Origin: CAYZZA01 sp964482685
GTDB lineage: Bacteria > Bacillota > Bacilli > Lactobacillales > Carnobacteriaceae_A
Direction of reading: 5' to 3'
NCBI GenBank assembly: GCA_964482685.1
Contig: CAYZZA010000015.1
Location: 1 to 27,747 of the forward strand
Length of the DNA: 27,747 nucleotides
The stretch's first letter is position 1; every line of letters begins with the position of its first letter. The translations under genes and the position numbers were made by a program. The notes under the pieces are model-generated. The model did no database searches. It was given only the letters and a program-made list of their open reading frames with translations, and was not told the origin of the DNA. Shown piece by piece: positions 7,962 through 16,089 of the stretch.

Positions 7962-8705
7962 GTCTTCTGTTTTAAGAGCACTGATTTGAAATCCTTGATA
8001 CACATAACCTTGTTTGGCATACATCTCTCTAGGAGAATCACTTGCATCGGCAAGGAGCAAGACAATGCGATCCAATGCGTGGGTCATTACAAAAGCTTGA
8101 ATCGATGCGCCAATGCCTTGTCTTTGATAAGTGTCACGCACAAAAAAACTGTCTATTTCAACGGTGTTTTCTGTCTCAAAAACGGTCACTCCGCCAACGG
8201 GTTCGGTGTCTATCATGGCTAAAACAAACTGGACAGACGAGGTTGCAAACTGTTGGTCGTAGAGTAGCTTTTTTTCTTCTGCAAAGGAGGTACTAATGGC
8301 TGCATCTTGTTCAAAGCTGATTTGTTTAAACAAAGGAAGAGTCTCTGACGTCACGTACGCTAACGTGACTGTCGGATGAAGTCTCGACGGCGCAAAATCT
8401 TTTGGGTGGATGCAATACAATTCAAGCATGTCGAGTCCGTACCCTGCCTCTTCTAAATAGGAAGCAACAGGAGGGGTGAGTCCTTCGTTTTCAGGCCAGG
8501 TAAATTTTAAGTGGGGGATGTCTTGTTTAGAATGAAAATCAGCTAAGTGATCTTCAATGATCTGGAACATCTCCAACGTTGGAACAACATGCAACAGTAG
8601 AAAGTTATACTCGTACATAAAAGGAAAAAGGGGGTTATGGTACAACGTATAATAGTCGTTTGTGGTTTCGATATCCGCAAATATCCATCTATCGTGAAAG
8701 TTCAT
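7923..8705 (-). CDS. GNAT-family N-acetyltransferase
   Basis: Predicted acetyl-CoA-dependent acetyltransferase of 260 residues. The frame is open to 8876, but AGGAGGA stands just before the ATG at 8705 (MNFHDRWIFAD), so that start is chosen. The C-terminal half (about residues 115-245) is a recognisable GNAT domain: beta strand IDSFFVRDTY, acetyl-CoA loop QRQGIGA (194-200), then REMYAKQGYVYQGF (226-239). The N-terminal 110 residues resemble a degenerate second GNAT-like lobe, as in two-lobed Firmicutes acetyltransferases. The substrate is unknown. It is monocistronic and divergent from alanine dehydrogenase. Confidence 0.8.
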   Translation of the reverse strand: MNFHDRWIFADIETTNDYYTLYHNPLFPFMYEYNFLLLHVVPTLEMFQIIEDHLADFHSKQDIPHLKFTWPENEGLTPPVASYLEEAGYGLDMLELYCIHPKDFAPSRLHPTVTLAYVTSETLPLFKQISFEQDAAISTSFAEEKKLLYDQQFATSSVQFVLAMIDTEPVGGVTVFETENTVEIDSFFVRDTYQRQGIGASIQAFVMTHALDRIVLLLADASDSPREMYAKQGYVYQGFQISALKTEDKTLESNEHFLLF

Positions 8706-8813
8706 CTGATTCCTCCTACTTTGTCTACGTTCTGGACGAGACGTGTTTCTTAGTATACAAAATTCAAATGAAAAGCGATAGAGACAAATCTCTTGTACGG
8801 ATACGAATAAGGT

Positions 8814-8842
8814 TAGACAGACGGCGTGTTTTTCCTTATAAT
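8814..8842 (+). promoter_or_regulatory. Promoter of alanine dehydrogenase
   Basis: TAGACA (8814-8819), a 17-bp spacer and a perfect TATAAT (8837-8842) lie about 55 bp before the start codon of ald. This is a strong sigma-A type promoter. Confidence 0.75.
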
Positions 8843-8896
8843 GAGGAGTCAATGAGACTTTAAAAAGACTTTTCAAACCATGAAAGGAGCATTCAG

Positions 8897-10021
8897 ATGA
8901 TTATTGGCATACCCAAAGAATTAAAAAACAATGAAAGCCGTGTAGCATTAACGCCTTCAGGCGCCGCTCATTTAGTAAAAACAGGACAAGAGGTTTTAGT
9001 GGAAGCGTCTGCGGGCGATGGAAGTGGATTTACAGACGAAGAATACAGAGAAAATGGCGCGACTATTTTGCATTCCGCAAAAGAACTGTGGGAACGCTCG
9101 GATATGATTATGAAAGTAAAAGAGCCTTTGCCATCTGAATATCCCTACCTAAAAAAAGGGTTGATTTTATTTGCGTATCTTCATTTAGCAGCTGCCCCAC
9201 AATTGGCCCAAGTCATGCTTGAAAAAGAAGTGACGGGTATTGCGTATGAGACGATTAGTGTCAACGGGAAATTGCCGTTATTAGCTCCTATGAGTGAAGT
9301 AGCTGGACGTATGGCTGTTCAAATAGGTGCCCGCTACTTGGAGAAACACGAAGGCGGAAGCGGAATCTTGTTGAGTGGTGTTCCAGGAGTTGAAAAAGGA
9401 ACAGTTACAATTATCGGAGGCGGAGCAGTTGGAGAAAACGCTGCCCGAATTGCGCTTGGAATTGGGGCAAGGGTCACCATCCTTGATTTGAATCCCTTCC
9501 GGTTACGAGAATTGGCTAAATTATTTGGCAATCAAATCCAGACATTGATGTCCACGCCAGATAATATTGGGAAATGTGTCTTGGAATCCAACATTGTAAT
9601 TGGGTGTGTGTTGATACCAGGACGACGTGCCCCTAAATTGGTCACAGATGAAATGGTGCGGTACATGAAAAAAGGATCTGTTATCGTGGACGTAGCCATT
9701 GACCAAGGTGGAAACTTTGAAACCATCAATCAACCAACAAGTCATGAAGACCCCATTTTTGTCCGCCATGGCGTTTTGCATTACGCTGTCCCCAATATTC
9801 CCGGTGCTGTCCCGCGTACGTCTACAATTGCTTTGACCAATGATACCGTTCCGTACGTCATTCAATTGAGTCAACATGGTGTTCAAGGTGCGATTAAGCT
9901 CAATCCCACCATTCAGTCTGGATTGAATACATACAAAGGGTATATTGTATCAGAAGGGATCGCCAATGACTTAGAACTTCCGTATAAATCTTTTGAGGAA
10001 TTGTGTCTAGAACAAGACTAG
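8897..10021 (+). CDS. ald: Alanine dehydrogenase
   Basis: NAD-dependent oxidative deamination of L-alanine to pyruvate and ammonia, and the reverse, in the cytoplasm. At 374 residues it is normal size for Ald. It begins MIIGIPKELKNNESRVALTP, with the substrate-binding R15. K75 (MKVKEP) and H96 (AYLHLA) match the catalytic lysine and histidine of the family. The Rossmann motif IGGGAVGENAA (about 173-183) binds NAD, and D269 (DVAIDQGG) matches the catalytic aspartate. GTVTIIGGGAVG and HYAVPNIPGAVPRTST are typical Ald and not transhydrogenase. AAAGGAG precedes the ATG. It is monocistronic with a clear promoter. No canonical terminator was found behind it; an A-rich tract follows instead. Confidence 0.96.
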   Translation: MIIGIPKELKNNESRVALTPSGAAHLVKTGQEVLVEASAGDGSGFTDEEYRENGATILHSAKELWERSDMIMKVKEPLPSEYPYLKKGLILFAYLHLAAAPQLAQVMLEKEVTGIAYETISVNGKLPLLAPMSEVAGRMAVQIGARYLEKHEGGSGILLSGVPGVEKGTVTIIGGGAVGENAARIALGIGARVTILDLNPFRLRELAKLFGNQIQTLMSTPDNIGKCVLESNIVIGCVLIPGRRAPKLVTDEMVRYMKKGSVIVDVAIDQGGNFETINQPTSHEDPIFVRHGVLHYAVPNIPGAVPRTSTIALTNDTVPYVIQLSQHGVQGAIKLNPTIQSGLNTYKGYIVSEGIANDLELPYKSFEELCLEQD

Positions 10022-10100
10022 AAAAAAGAAAAAACACAAACAAAAATAAAAGCAAAAACAAAAAAGAAATAAGAAGTAAAAGCAAAAAAAGAAAGCCAAC
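10022..10100. other. A-rich low-complexity tract after ald
   Basis: About 80 bases made almost entirely of A-runs broken by single G, C or T, beginning right at the ald stop codon. There is no hairpin plus T-run here. It may act as a transcript end, an UP-like element or simply a replication-slippage product. No gene is seen. Confidence 0.6.
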
Positions 10101-10182
10101 ATGTTTGGATCACTGCTCACTCAACATGCTCCATCCTATCAAAGCGAAAAGTTCCTCATTTTTGTAGATCCTTCATGAGTAT

Positions 10183-10256
10183 TGGGAATGGGGTCTCCCA
10201 TGGAACAACCAAAACCGCCTAGTTAGTAGGCTGATGACTCCTGTACAAAAGGAGGA
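10183..10256 (+). ncRNA. Fluoride riboswitch (crcB motif) with translational switch
   Basis: The aptamer elements of the fluoride riboswitch are present in order. P1 is TGGGA (10183-10187) with TCCCA (10196-10200) around the loop ATGGGGTC. Next come AACCGCC, then P3 GCCTA/TAGGC (10217-10221 with 10227-10231), then the conserved TGATGACTCCT (10232-10242). Loop GGGGTC (10190-10195) pairs with GACTCC (10236-10241) as the expected pseudoknot, with one G-U pair. The expression platform is visible: CTCCT (10238-10242) can instead pair with AGGAG (10250-10254), the Shine-Dalgarno of the antiporter. Ligand-bound pseudoknot and SD-blocking hairpin exclude each other, so fluoride should switch translation on. 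Confidence 0.88.
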
Positions 10257-10262
10257 ATATAT

Positions 10263-11450
10263 ATGTTGTTGAGTCTTGCGCTTATTTTTAGTTTAGGGTT
10301 TGCGTTTAGTGTAGTGGCAGAAAAAGTAAAGTTGCCACGTTTGGTCGGGTTTATTTTAGCGGGAATCGTGCTAGGTCCATATGGAATGAATCTGCTAGAT
10401 GCTTCTTTGCTGAGCATTTCAGCTGAGATTAGACAAATGGCCTTGGTCGTAATTTTAATTCGTGCAGGATTGTCTTTAAATCTTGCAGATTTAAAAAAGG
10501 TGGGGCGACCTGCTTTGCTGATGTGCTTTGTTCCAGCACTGTTTGAACTCACTGGAACACTTTTGTTTGCACCACTGTTGTTTCCCATTTCGCTTCTTGA
10601 TGCGGCCGTAATGGGTACGGTGTTGGCGGCTGTTTCACCCGCTGTCATCGTTCCTAAAATGCTGCATTTGATGGATGAAGGATATGGGACAGAAAAAGGC
10701 ATCCCTCAGTTAATTATGGCTGGGGCTTCTGTCGATGATGTGTTTGTCATCGTCTTGTTTACAGCCTTTACAGGACTAGCACAAACAGGTACGTTTTCTT
10801 ATCTTTCCTTGCTACAAATTCCCCTGTCTATCGTTTTAGGTGTTGGACTTGGGTACGTGTCTGGATTGGCGTTGGCCTGGATAGATGGCAAGATAGACAT
10901 CCCTGATATGATGCGTGTTTTGTTGTACATCAGTGTGGCTTTCTTGCTTGTATCTGGAGAAGAGAGGATGACAGGGTTGTTTTCGTACTCGGGGCTCCTT
11001 GCGGTTATGGCAACGGGGTTAGCGTTTCAATCGAAGCAGCGCAGTCAGAGTATCTCTTTGTCTCGTTCATTCAATCAAATCTGGAAAGGGGCAGAAGTCT
11101 TGCTATTTGTTCTTGTAGGAGCCACCGTTCCAGTTGCGTACGCGTTTGAAGCAGGAGTGTCTGCTGTGCTTTTGCTTGTTGGAATTTTGTTGTTTCGCTT
11201 AGTCGGTGTATATGTGTCTCTTTTGGGGACCTCTTTTACACCGAAAGAAAAGGCATTTTGCTTAATTGCGTATTTGCCTAAAGCAACAGTTCAAGCCGCG
11301 ATTGGCGGTGTGCCTTTGGCACTTGGACTGCCTCACGGAGAATTGATCTTGACTGTAGCGGTTGTCTCTATCCTCGTGACTGCCCCTCTGGGTGCTGGTC
11401 TGATCGAGTGGAGTTACAAATCTTTTTTAACAAAAGAAACAAACGTTTAG
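10263..11450 (+). CDS. CPA-type cation:proton antiporter under fluoride riboswitch control
   Basis: Inner-membrane monovalent cation/proton antiporter of 395 residues with about 12 helices, in the NhaP/KefB-like CPA superfamily, without C-terminal TrkA or other regulatory domains. Typical features are the first-helix region LVGFILAGIVLGPYG (about 27-41), RAGLSLN (about 66-72) and the core crossing AAVSPAVIVPKM (about 120-131). The ion-binding pair is in GASVDDVFVIVLF (about 154-166; Asp-Asp). The start is fixed by AGGAGGA six bases upstream. The fluoride riboswitch in its leader suggests it serves fluoride tolerance, either exporting fluoride-linked ions or restoring ion balance during fluoride stress. 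Antiporters are a known minority class of fluoride-riboswitch genes; no CrcB or CLC-F gene is visible here. Confidence 0.88.
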   Translation: MLLSLALIFSLGFAFSVVAEKVKLPRLVGFILAGIVLGPYGMNLLDASLLSISAEIRQMALVVILIRAGLSLNLADLKKVGRPALLMCFVPALFELTGTLLFAPLLFPISLLDAAVMGTVLAAVSPAVIVPKMLHLMDEGYGTEKGIPQLIMAGASVDDVFVIVLFTAFTGLAQTGTFSYLSLLQIPLSIVLGVGLGYVSGLALAWIDGKIDIPDMMRVLLYISVAFLLVSGEERMTGLFSYSGLLAVMATGLAFQSKQRSQSISLSRSFNQIWKGAEVLLFVLVGATVPVAYAFEAGVSAVLLLVGILLFRLVGVYVSLLGTSFTPKEKAFCLIAYLPKATVQAAIGGVPLALGLPHGELILTVAVVSILVTAPLGAGLIEWSYKSFLTKETNV

Positions 11451-11486
11451 AAAAAACACTCTGTTCGATGTCAAAAATTAAGTTGT

Positions 11487-11536
11487 ATACTCTTAGAATC
11501 TGCCTCATCGAGGAAGGGTTCTAAGAGTATTTTTTT
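11487..11536 (+). terminator. Strong terminator after antiporter
   Basis: A 14-bp stem (11487-11500 with 11517-11530, one G-U) with an inner CCTC/GAGG helix, followed by T7. It clearly ends the antiporter transcript. Confidence 0.9.
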
Positions 11537-12101
11537 GAAAGTATGTAAGAATGCGTATGTTTATAAGAGTGTAGAACGTGTTTATAAAATGGACGTTCCA
11601 TTTTGTTCCTCTGGCTCAAAAAACTCTATCATCCCTGTCTTATTTTTTAGCTCTGCCTATGATGGATCTGAAAAAGACAGCCCAAAGACTGCATGCGTTA
11701 TTTTCTTCTTCAAGTTGTACGAATAAAAAAGGTGTACAGGCAAGAAAGGCCGAAGAAAGTTTGGATAAACAGAAAAAAGATTCGTCAATTTGTGTCCATA
11801 TGTTTCTTGACATAAGAAAAGTGTCGTTTTTTGTTCATATTTGCCTCTTGTCAAAAGAAAAAAAGGTGTACGCAAAAAAACTTCCCAAACACCATGAGCT
11901 TGCACTAAGGGCGCCCAATCACTTGAATAACGATTGTAGTTTAATACAAACATGTAACAAAACACCTGTATTTTGTAACCTGGAATCAATTTTATCGTGT
12001 CGCAATGCGTGCTATCCTTAAGCTATCGCATAAAACAAGACACTAGTGACACATCATTTAATATATTTAGGTACAGAGCCTACAGGGGGACAAAACACAT
12101 T
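11537..12101. other. Long gene-poor region before the M23 peptidase genes
   Basis: About 565 bases without a convincing gene. The longest open stretch (11578-12021, plus) lacks a Shine-Dalgarno and has a low-complexity Lys/Ser/Cys composition with no recognisable motif. Visible structure: a dyad AAAATGG/CCATTTT (11586-11604), a GAACGT/ACGTTC pair around it (11574-11598), two copies of GGTGTAC (near 11731 and 11865), and two TGTAAC direct repeats 22 bp apart (11952 and 11974). A weak promoter TTGAAT-N16-TACAAA lies at 11923-11950. The stretch probably holds the regulatory region of the downstream peptidase gene; a small RNA is possible but not shown. Confidence 0.5.
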
Positions 12102-13328
12102 ATGAAGAAAAAAATAGCAACAGGTTTTGTTTCTGCGTTATTGCTGACAGGAAGTTTTGCACTCTCAGAAACAAGCGTAGAAGCACGAAGCATACAAGAG
12201 ATGCAAAGTGAAAAAAATACCTTACAAAAACAATTTGGAACGTTAACCGGAGATATTGAAAACCGTCAAAAAAACATGAATGAGTTACAAGAACAACAAG
12301 CTCAATTGGAAGAAGAAGTTCAAGCACTTCAAGGAAACATCGATCAACTCACCAGTGACATTCAAATTCAAGAAGACGTCCTTCAAGAATTAGAAGCAGA
12401 AATAGAAACACTTCAAGCAGAGATTGACTACTTGAAAGAGCAAATCGCGCTTCGCGAAGAAAAGATGGACACACAAGCTCGAGCCATTCAAACGCAAGGG
12501 AATGCGACCAACATGGTGACACTTGTGATGGAGGCAGATAGTTTTTCAGACCTGGTTGGACGCTTGAGTGTAGTAACTCAATTGCTAGGTGCAAACAAAG
12601 ACATTGTTCAAGCACAAGCGGACGACCAACAGATGCTAGAAGAAAAAGAAACACAAGTACAAGCAGACAAAGAAGCAGCTGAAGCGGTCAAAGCAGAATT
12701 GGAACTTAACCAAACCAACTTATTGGCTCAAAAACAACAGCTCGACGATAAAATCATTCAAGTAGCAGAGCTATTTGAATTAAATGCCACCGAGAAAGAA
12801 ATCTCTTTGAAAGAACAACAACTTCTTGCTGAAAAAACAAGCGCCTTAACGAGTGAAATCAATGCGGAGCAAGCAAAAGTAGCAGCAGCTGAGCGAGCAG
12901 CAGCGCAAACTGAAAGTCTAGCCTCATCAAATCCACCTAAAAAAAATGCAGCTGGATTTGTTCGTCCAGCCAATGGACCCATTACATCCTCGTACGGCTA
13001 TCGTATTCATCCTATTCATAAAACAAAAAAACTCCATGCAGGAACAGACATTACAGGAGGCGGCGCCATTGTCGCTGCCCAATCGGGAACTGTTGTGACC
13101 GCAGGATACAACAGTGGATTTGGGTACTACGTGAAAATCAATCATGGTGGTGGGGTGCAAACGATTTATGCCCACATGCTTCCGAATTTGAACGTATCTG
13201 TCGGCCAACATGTTTCTCAAGGGCAACAAATTGGGACCATGGGGTCAACCGGAACATCCACAGGCGTCCACTTGCACTTTGAAGTACACATCAATGGATC
13301 GACTGTCGATCCAGCACAATATCTCTGA
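12102..13328 (+). CDS. Secreted M23 peptidase with PcsB/CwlO-like coiled coil (copy 1)
   Basis: Predicted exported cell-wall hydrolase of 408 residues. The frame is open to 11997, but AGGGGGA stands 11 bases before the ATG at 12102, which begins a classic Sec signal peptide ending near SVEA-RS. Residues about 32-275 are a long Gln/Glu-rich coiled coil of the PcsB/CwlO type, including the conserved hinge SFSDLVGRLSVVTQLLGAN. The C-terminal M23 (LytM) domain has all zinc ligands: H312 and D316 (HAGTD) and H392 of HLHFE (390-394), so it should cleave peptide cross-bridges itself. In CwlO and PcsB the coiled coil is controlled by FtsEX and carries NlpC/P60 or CHAP; here it is fused to M23, the EnvC-like arrangement but with intact active site. 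A paralogue follows 97 bp downstream. Confidence 0.9.
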   Translation: MKKKIATGFVSALLLTGSFALSETSVEARSIQEMQSEKNTLQKQFGTLTGDIENRQKNMNELQEQQAQLEEEVQALQGNIDQLTSDIQIQEDVLQELEAEIETLQAEIDYLKEQIALREEKMDTQARAIQTQGNATNMVTLVMEADSFSDLVGRLSVVTQLLGANKDIVQAQADDQQMLEEKETQVQADKEAAEAVKAELELNQTNLLAQKQQLDDKIIQVAELFELNATEKEISLKEQQLLAEKTSALTSEINAEQAKVAAAERAAAQTESLASSNPPKKNAAGFVRPANGPITSSYGYRIHPIHKTKKLHAGTDITGGGAIVAAQSGTVVTAGYNSGFGYYVKINHGGGVQTIYAHMLPNLNVSVGQHVSQGQQIGTMGSTGTSTGVHLHFEVHINGSTVDPAQYL

Positions 13329-13425
13329 TTCTTTTCCACACTCTGTCTCATTGTTCACTTGTTTGCTTCTTTTTACCCATAGTCTGACCCTAATTCAAAT
13401 AATTGATTGCAGGAGGAAATAAAGT

Positions 13426-14850
13426 ATGAAGAAACAACGTCTCAAAAAACAACTAACGGTGAGCTGCTTATCGGTAGCTCTTTTGACCGCTAGCCTACAG
13501 TTTCCTGGTGAAACCGTTCAGGCACGTAGTTTAGAAGAATTGACACAAGAAAAAAACAAATTAGATGCCCAATTTGGAGAAATCAGCACAGAAATAACTG
13601 AACGAGATGCTGAGATGCAAGCCCTGCAATCTGAAAGAGAAAGCTTGGAATCAGAAGTTTTGTCTATTCAAGCATCAATTGATGCGTTAGTCGAAAAGAT
13701 CGATGCCCAGACAGCTACGTTGCTTGAATTGGAAGAAAATATCCACGTGCTTCAAGAACAAATTGAAGCATTAAAAATACAAATTGCGCAACGAGAAGAA
13801 AAATTACAAAATCAAGCCCGTGCTGTTCAAACACAAGGGAACACAACGAGTATGGTACATATTGTGATTTCTGCAGAAAATTTATCAGATTTAGTCGGAC
13901 GACTTGGATTGATTAGCAATCTTGTAGGTGCCAACAAAGAAATTGTAAGAGCACAAGTTGATGATCAACAGGAACTAGAAGAAACAGAAGCACAAGTACG
14001 CGAAGAAAAAAGATTAGCGGAAGCCATCAAAGTAGAACTAGAAGAAAACCAAGCAGCGTTGGTTGCTGAAAAACAAAACCTCGATGAGGCAATTGTTCAA
14101 GTGGCCGAAACATATGAGATGACCGCGGCGGAAAAAGAAGCCTTTATTGAAGAGCAAAAAAATATTGCGCAACAAGCCAGTACGCTGAATGAAGAGATTA
14201 AAGCAGAAAAAGCGCGCATCGCAGAAGAAGCCCGAATTGCGGAAGCGGCACGTGTAGCGGAAGCAGCCCGTATTGCAAGAGAAAAAGCAGCGGCCGAAGC
14301 AGCTAGTCGAAAACAAGCAGAACAAAATCGTCTAGCAGCCATTCAACAAGCAAAAGATGCGGCAGCGAAACAAGCAGCCAATTCGTCCACGGAAAAACCA
14401 AAACCAGTTGTTGCGGCACCAGTTGTATCCAAACCAGCACCAAAGCCCTCCACTCAGCAAACTTCATCTGGCTTTATTCGCCCGTCCAACGGGTATAAAA
14501 CATCTAGCTATGGGTACCGTATCCACCCAATTTTCTTTACACGAAAATTGCATGCAGGAGTAGACATTGCCGGTGGGGGTCCCATTGTAGCAGCTAAAGC
14601 CGGAAAGGTTGTCCATGCAGGATACAATAGCGGACTAGGCTACTATGTAAAAATTGACCATGGCGGTGGGCAACAAACTGTCTATGGACATATGACTCCA
14701 GCTTTACAAGTGTCGATGGGTCAAACTGTTTCACAAGGGCAAATGATTGGAACAATGGGAACAACAGGAAACTCGACCGGCGTTCACTTGCACTTTGAAT
14801 TGCATATTAATGGACGTACGGTAGATCCAGCCCCTTATATTGGAATCTAA
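13426..14850 (+). CDS. Secreted M23 peptidase with PcsB/CwlO-like coiled coil (copy 2)
   Basis: Paralogue of the preceding gene, 474 residues. AGGAGG lies ten bases before the ATG, and a Sec signal peptide ends near TVQA-RS. The coiled coil (about residues 35-300) has the same hinge, NLSDLVGRLGLISNLVGAN. It is extended by an Ala-rich heptad run with repeated ARIAEAA-type units (about 264-290) and a Pro/Lys/Val linker (about 320-345) that copy 1 lacks. The M23 domain keeps H376, D380 (HAGVD) and HLHFE (454-458). No terminator separates the two genes, so they likely form a bicistronic unit that arose by duplication. Role: remodelling peptidoglycan during growth or cell separation, inferred from family. 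Confidence 0.9.
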   Translation: MKKQRLKKQLTVSCLSVALLTASLQFPGETVQARSLEELTQEKNKLDAQFGEISTEITERDAEMQALQSERESLESEVLSIQASIDALVEKIDAQTATLLELEENIHVLQEQIEALKIQIAQREEKLQNQARAVQTQGNTTSMVHIVISAENLSDLVGRLGLISNLVGANKEIVRAQVDDQQELEETEAQVREEKRLAEAIKVELEENQAALVAEKQNLDEAIVQVAETYEMTAAEKEAFIEEQKNIAQQASTLNEEIKAEKARIAEEARIAEAARVAEAARIAREKAAAEAASRKQAEQNRLAAIQQAKDAAAKQAANSSTEKPKPVVAAPVVSKPAPKPSTQQTSSGFIRPSNGYKTSSYGYRIHPIFFTRKLHAGVDIAGGGPIVAAKAGKVVHAGYNSGLGYYVKIDHGGGQQTVYGHMTPALQVSMGQTVSQGQMIGTMGTTGNSTGVHLHFELHINGRTVDPAPYIGI

Positions 14851-15050
14851 GCCTACTAGTTGTATACACGAAAATGAAACGCAACTAAAAGATAACTAAA
14901 AGGTATTGAAAAGATAAGCAGAGAAGAAAGGGACGAACAAGGGAACTTGTCTCTCCTTATGCAAAGAAAACTTGTATGAAAGCCTGCTTTTCAGTAAACT
15001 GTGTGAAACTAGGCGTTCTTGCGGACTTTTTGAATACGTATCGAAACACA

Positions 15051-15099
15051 AAAGAAACAGAAACCAGAGGAAACTTTCAGATGGTCTGTTTCTTTTTTT
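15051..15099 (+). terminator. Terminator after the tandem M23 genes
   Basis: AAAGAAACAGA (15051-15061) pairs with TCTGTTTCTTT (15085-15095), extended by CC/GG, followed by T7. It lies 200 bp after the second M23 gene and 44 bp before the methyltransferase gene. Nothing else was recognised in 14851-15143. Confidence 0.85.
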
Positions 15100-15143
15100 G
15101 TTTCATCCTGTAAAATAGAAGTGACGACAAAGGAGAGAAACAT

Positions 15144-15908
15144 ATGTACATTCAATCATCTAAAAATCCACGTGTGAAACAGTGGAAAAAGTTGGAACAG
15201 CGAAAAGAAAGAGAAAAAACACAAACATATATCCTTGAAGGGGTTCACTTAGTCGAGGAAGCACTTAAAGCAAAAGCGGCAATTGTAGAAGTCATGATTC
15301 ATGAAAACTTCTCGTCTCCTTTGCTCGACACTCTTCCACCCGACAAACTGATTACATTGTCTGAAGAAGCAACCGCTGCGATTCGAACAACAGAACATTC
15401 TCAAGGTATTTTTGCGGTCGTTCAAATGGATACACCCAGTGAACAAGAAGCGATTCAAGCGCCATATTTGTTTTTAGATGGTGTGCAAGATCCTGGAAAT
15501 GTTGGGACAATGATTCGAACAGCCGATGCGGCAGGGTTTGCGGGTGTGGTGCTAGGCGATGGATGTGCCGATTTGTACAACGATAAAACGCTTCGATCTG
15601 CGCAAGGGAGTCATTTTCACCTTCATATTCAAAAAGCCACGATTGAAACTGCTATGGCGTCCTTTCAACAAAAAGGCCTACCTGTATACGGGACAGCATT
15701 AGACCCAAAAGCCAAAGTTTATACAGATGTCCGTCCCAAAGGTCCGTTTGGATTGATTATGGGCAATGAGGGCCAAGGAGTGCGCCAAGATATTCTAGAC
15801 CATACAGATCAAAATTTGTATATTCCCATTCAAGGTCGCGCCGAATCTTTAAATGTAGGTGTAGCAGCCGGCATTTTGATGTTTTCTTTGTGGGCGGATC
15901 AAGCGTGA
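15144..15908 (+). CDS. TrmH/SpoU-family RNA 2'-O-methyltransferase (YsgA-like)
   Basis: SAM-dependent RNA ribose methyltransferase with the SPOUT trefoil-knot fold, 254 residues. The N-terminal substrate-binding domain (about 1-95) includes SKNPRVKQWKKL and YILEGVHLVEEAL. The three SpoU motifs are intact: LDGVQDPGNVGTMIRTADA (111-129), GLIMGNEGQGV (203-213) and IPIQGRAESLNVGVAAGIL (228-246). The target is probably 23S rRNA or tRNA; it cannot be fixed from sequence. AAAGGAG precedes the ATG. In Bacillus the homologue ysgA is directly upstream of pheS; here three other genes lie between, yet the neighbourhood is retained. Confidence 0.9.
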   Translation: MYIQSSKNPRVKQWKKLEQRKEREKTQTYILEGVHLVEEALKAKAAIVEVMIHENFSSPLLDTLPPDKLITLSEEATAAIRTTEHSQGIFAVVQMDTPSEQEAIQAPYLFLDGVQDPGNVGTMIRTADAAGFAGVVLGDGCADLYNDKTLRSAQGSHFHLHIQKATIETAMASFQQKGLPVYGTALDPKAKVYTDVRPKGPFGLIMGNEGQGVRQDILDHTDQNLYIPIQGRAESLNVGVAAGILMFSLWADQA

Positions 15909-16089
15909 CACATACAAAAATACAATCCATGTCTAATATTTGTCTAAAAAAAGATGTCTGTTAAAGAAAAAAGAACAATATCCTTTCACTTTCTTCTTAT
16001 TGGGTGTACGATGGATATATTGAATGCTTAAGGCTCTAGTTGATTTACGAAATAGAAAAGACAAAATTTAAATCTAAGGGAGAGTTTTC

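Noticed and set aside
9900..10085. Leu/Phe-rich minus-strand frame resembling a membrane peptide
   Set aside because: It is the complement of the A-rich tract and the end of ald, with no ribosome binding site.
10183..10256. Sodium-sensing (DUF1646) or c-di-AMP riboswitch for the antiporter
   Set aside because: Considered because of the gene type, but the conserved blocks AACCGCC and TGATGACTCCT and the pseudoknot fit the fluoride aptamer.
11578..12021. 147-residue open frame
   Set aside because: No Shine-Dalgarno, no recognisable domain, odd Cys/Lys/Ser composition, and it overlaps probable promoter sequence of the M23 gene.
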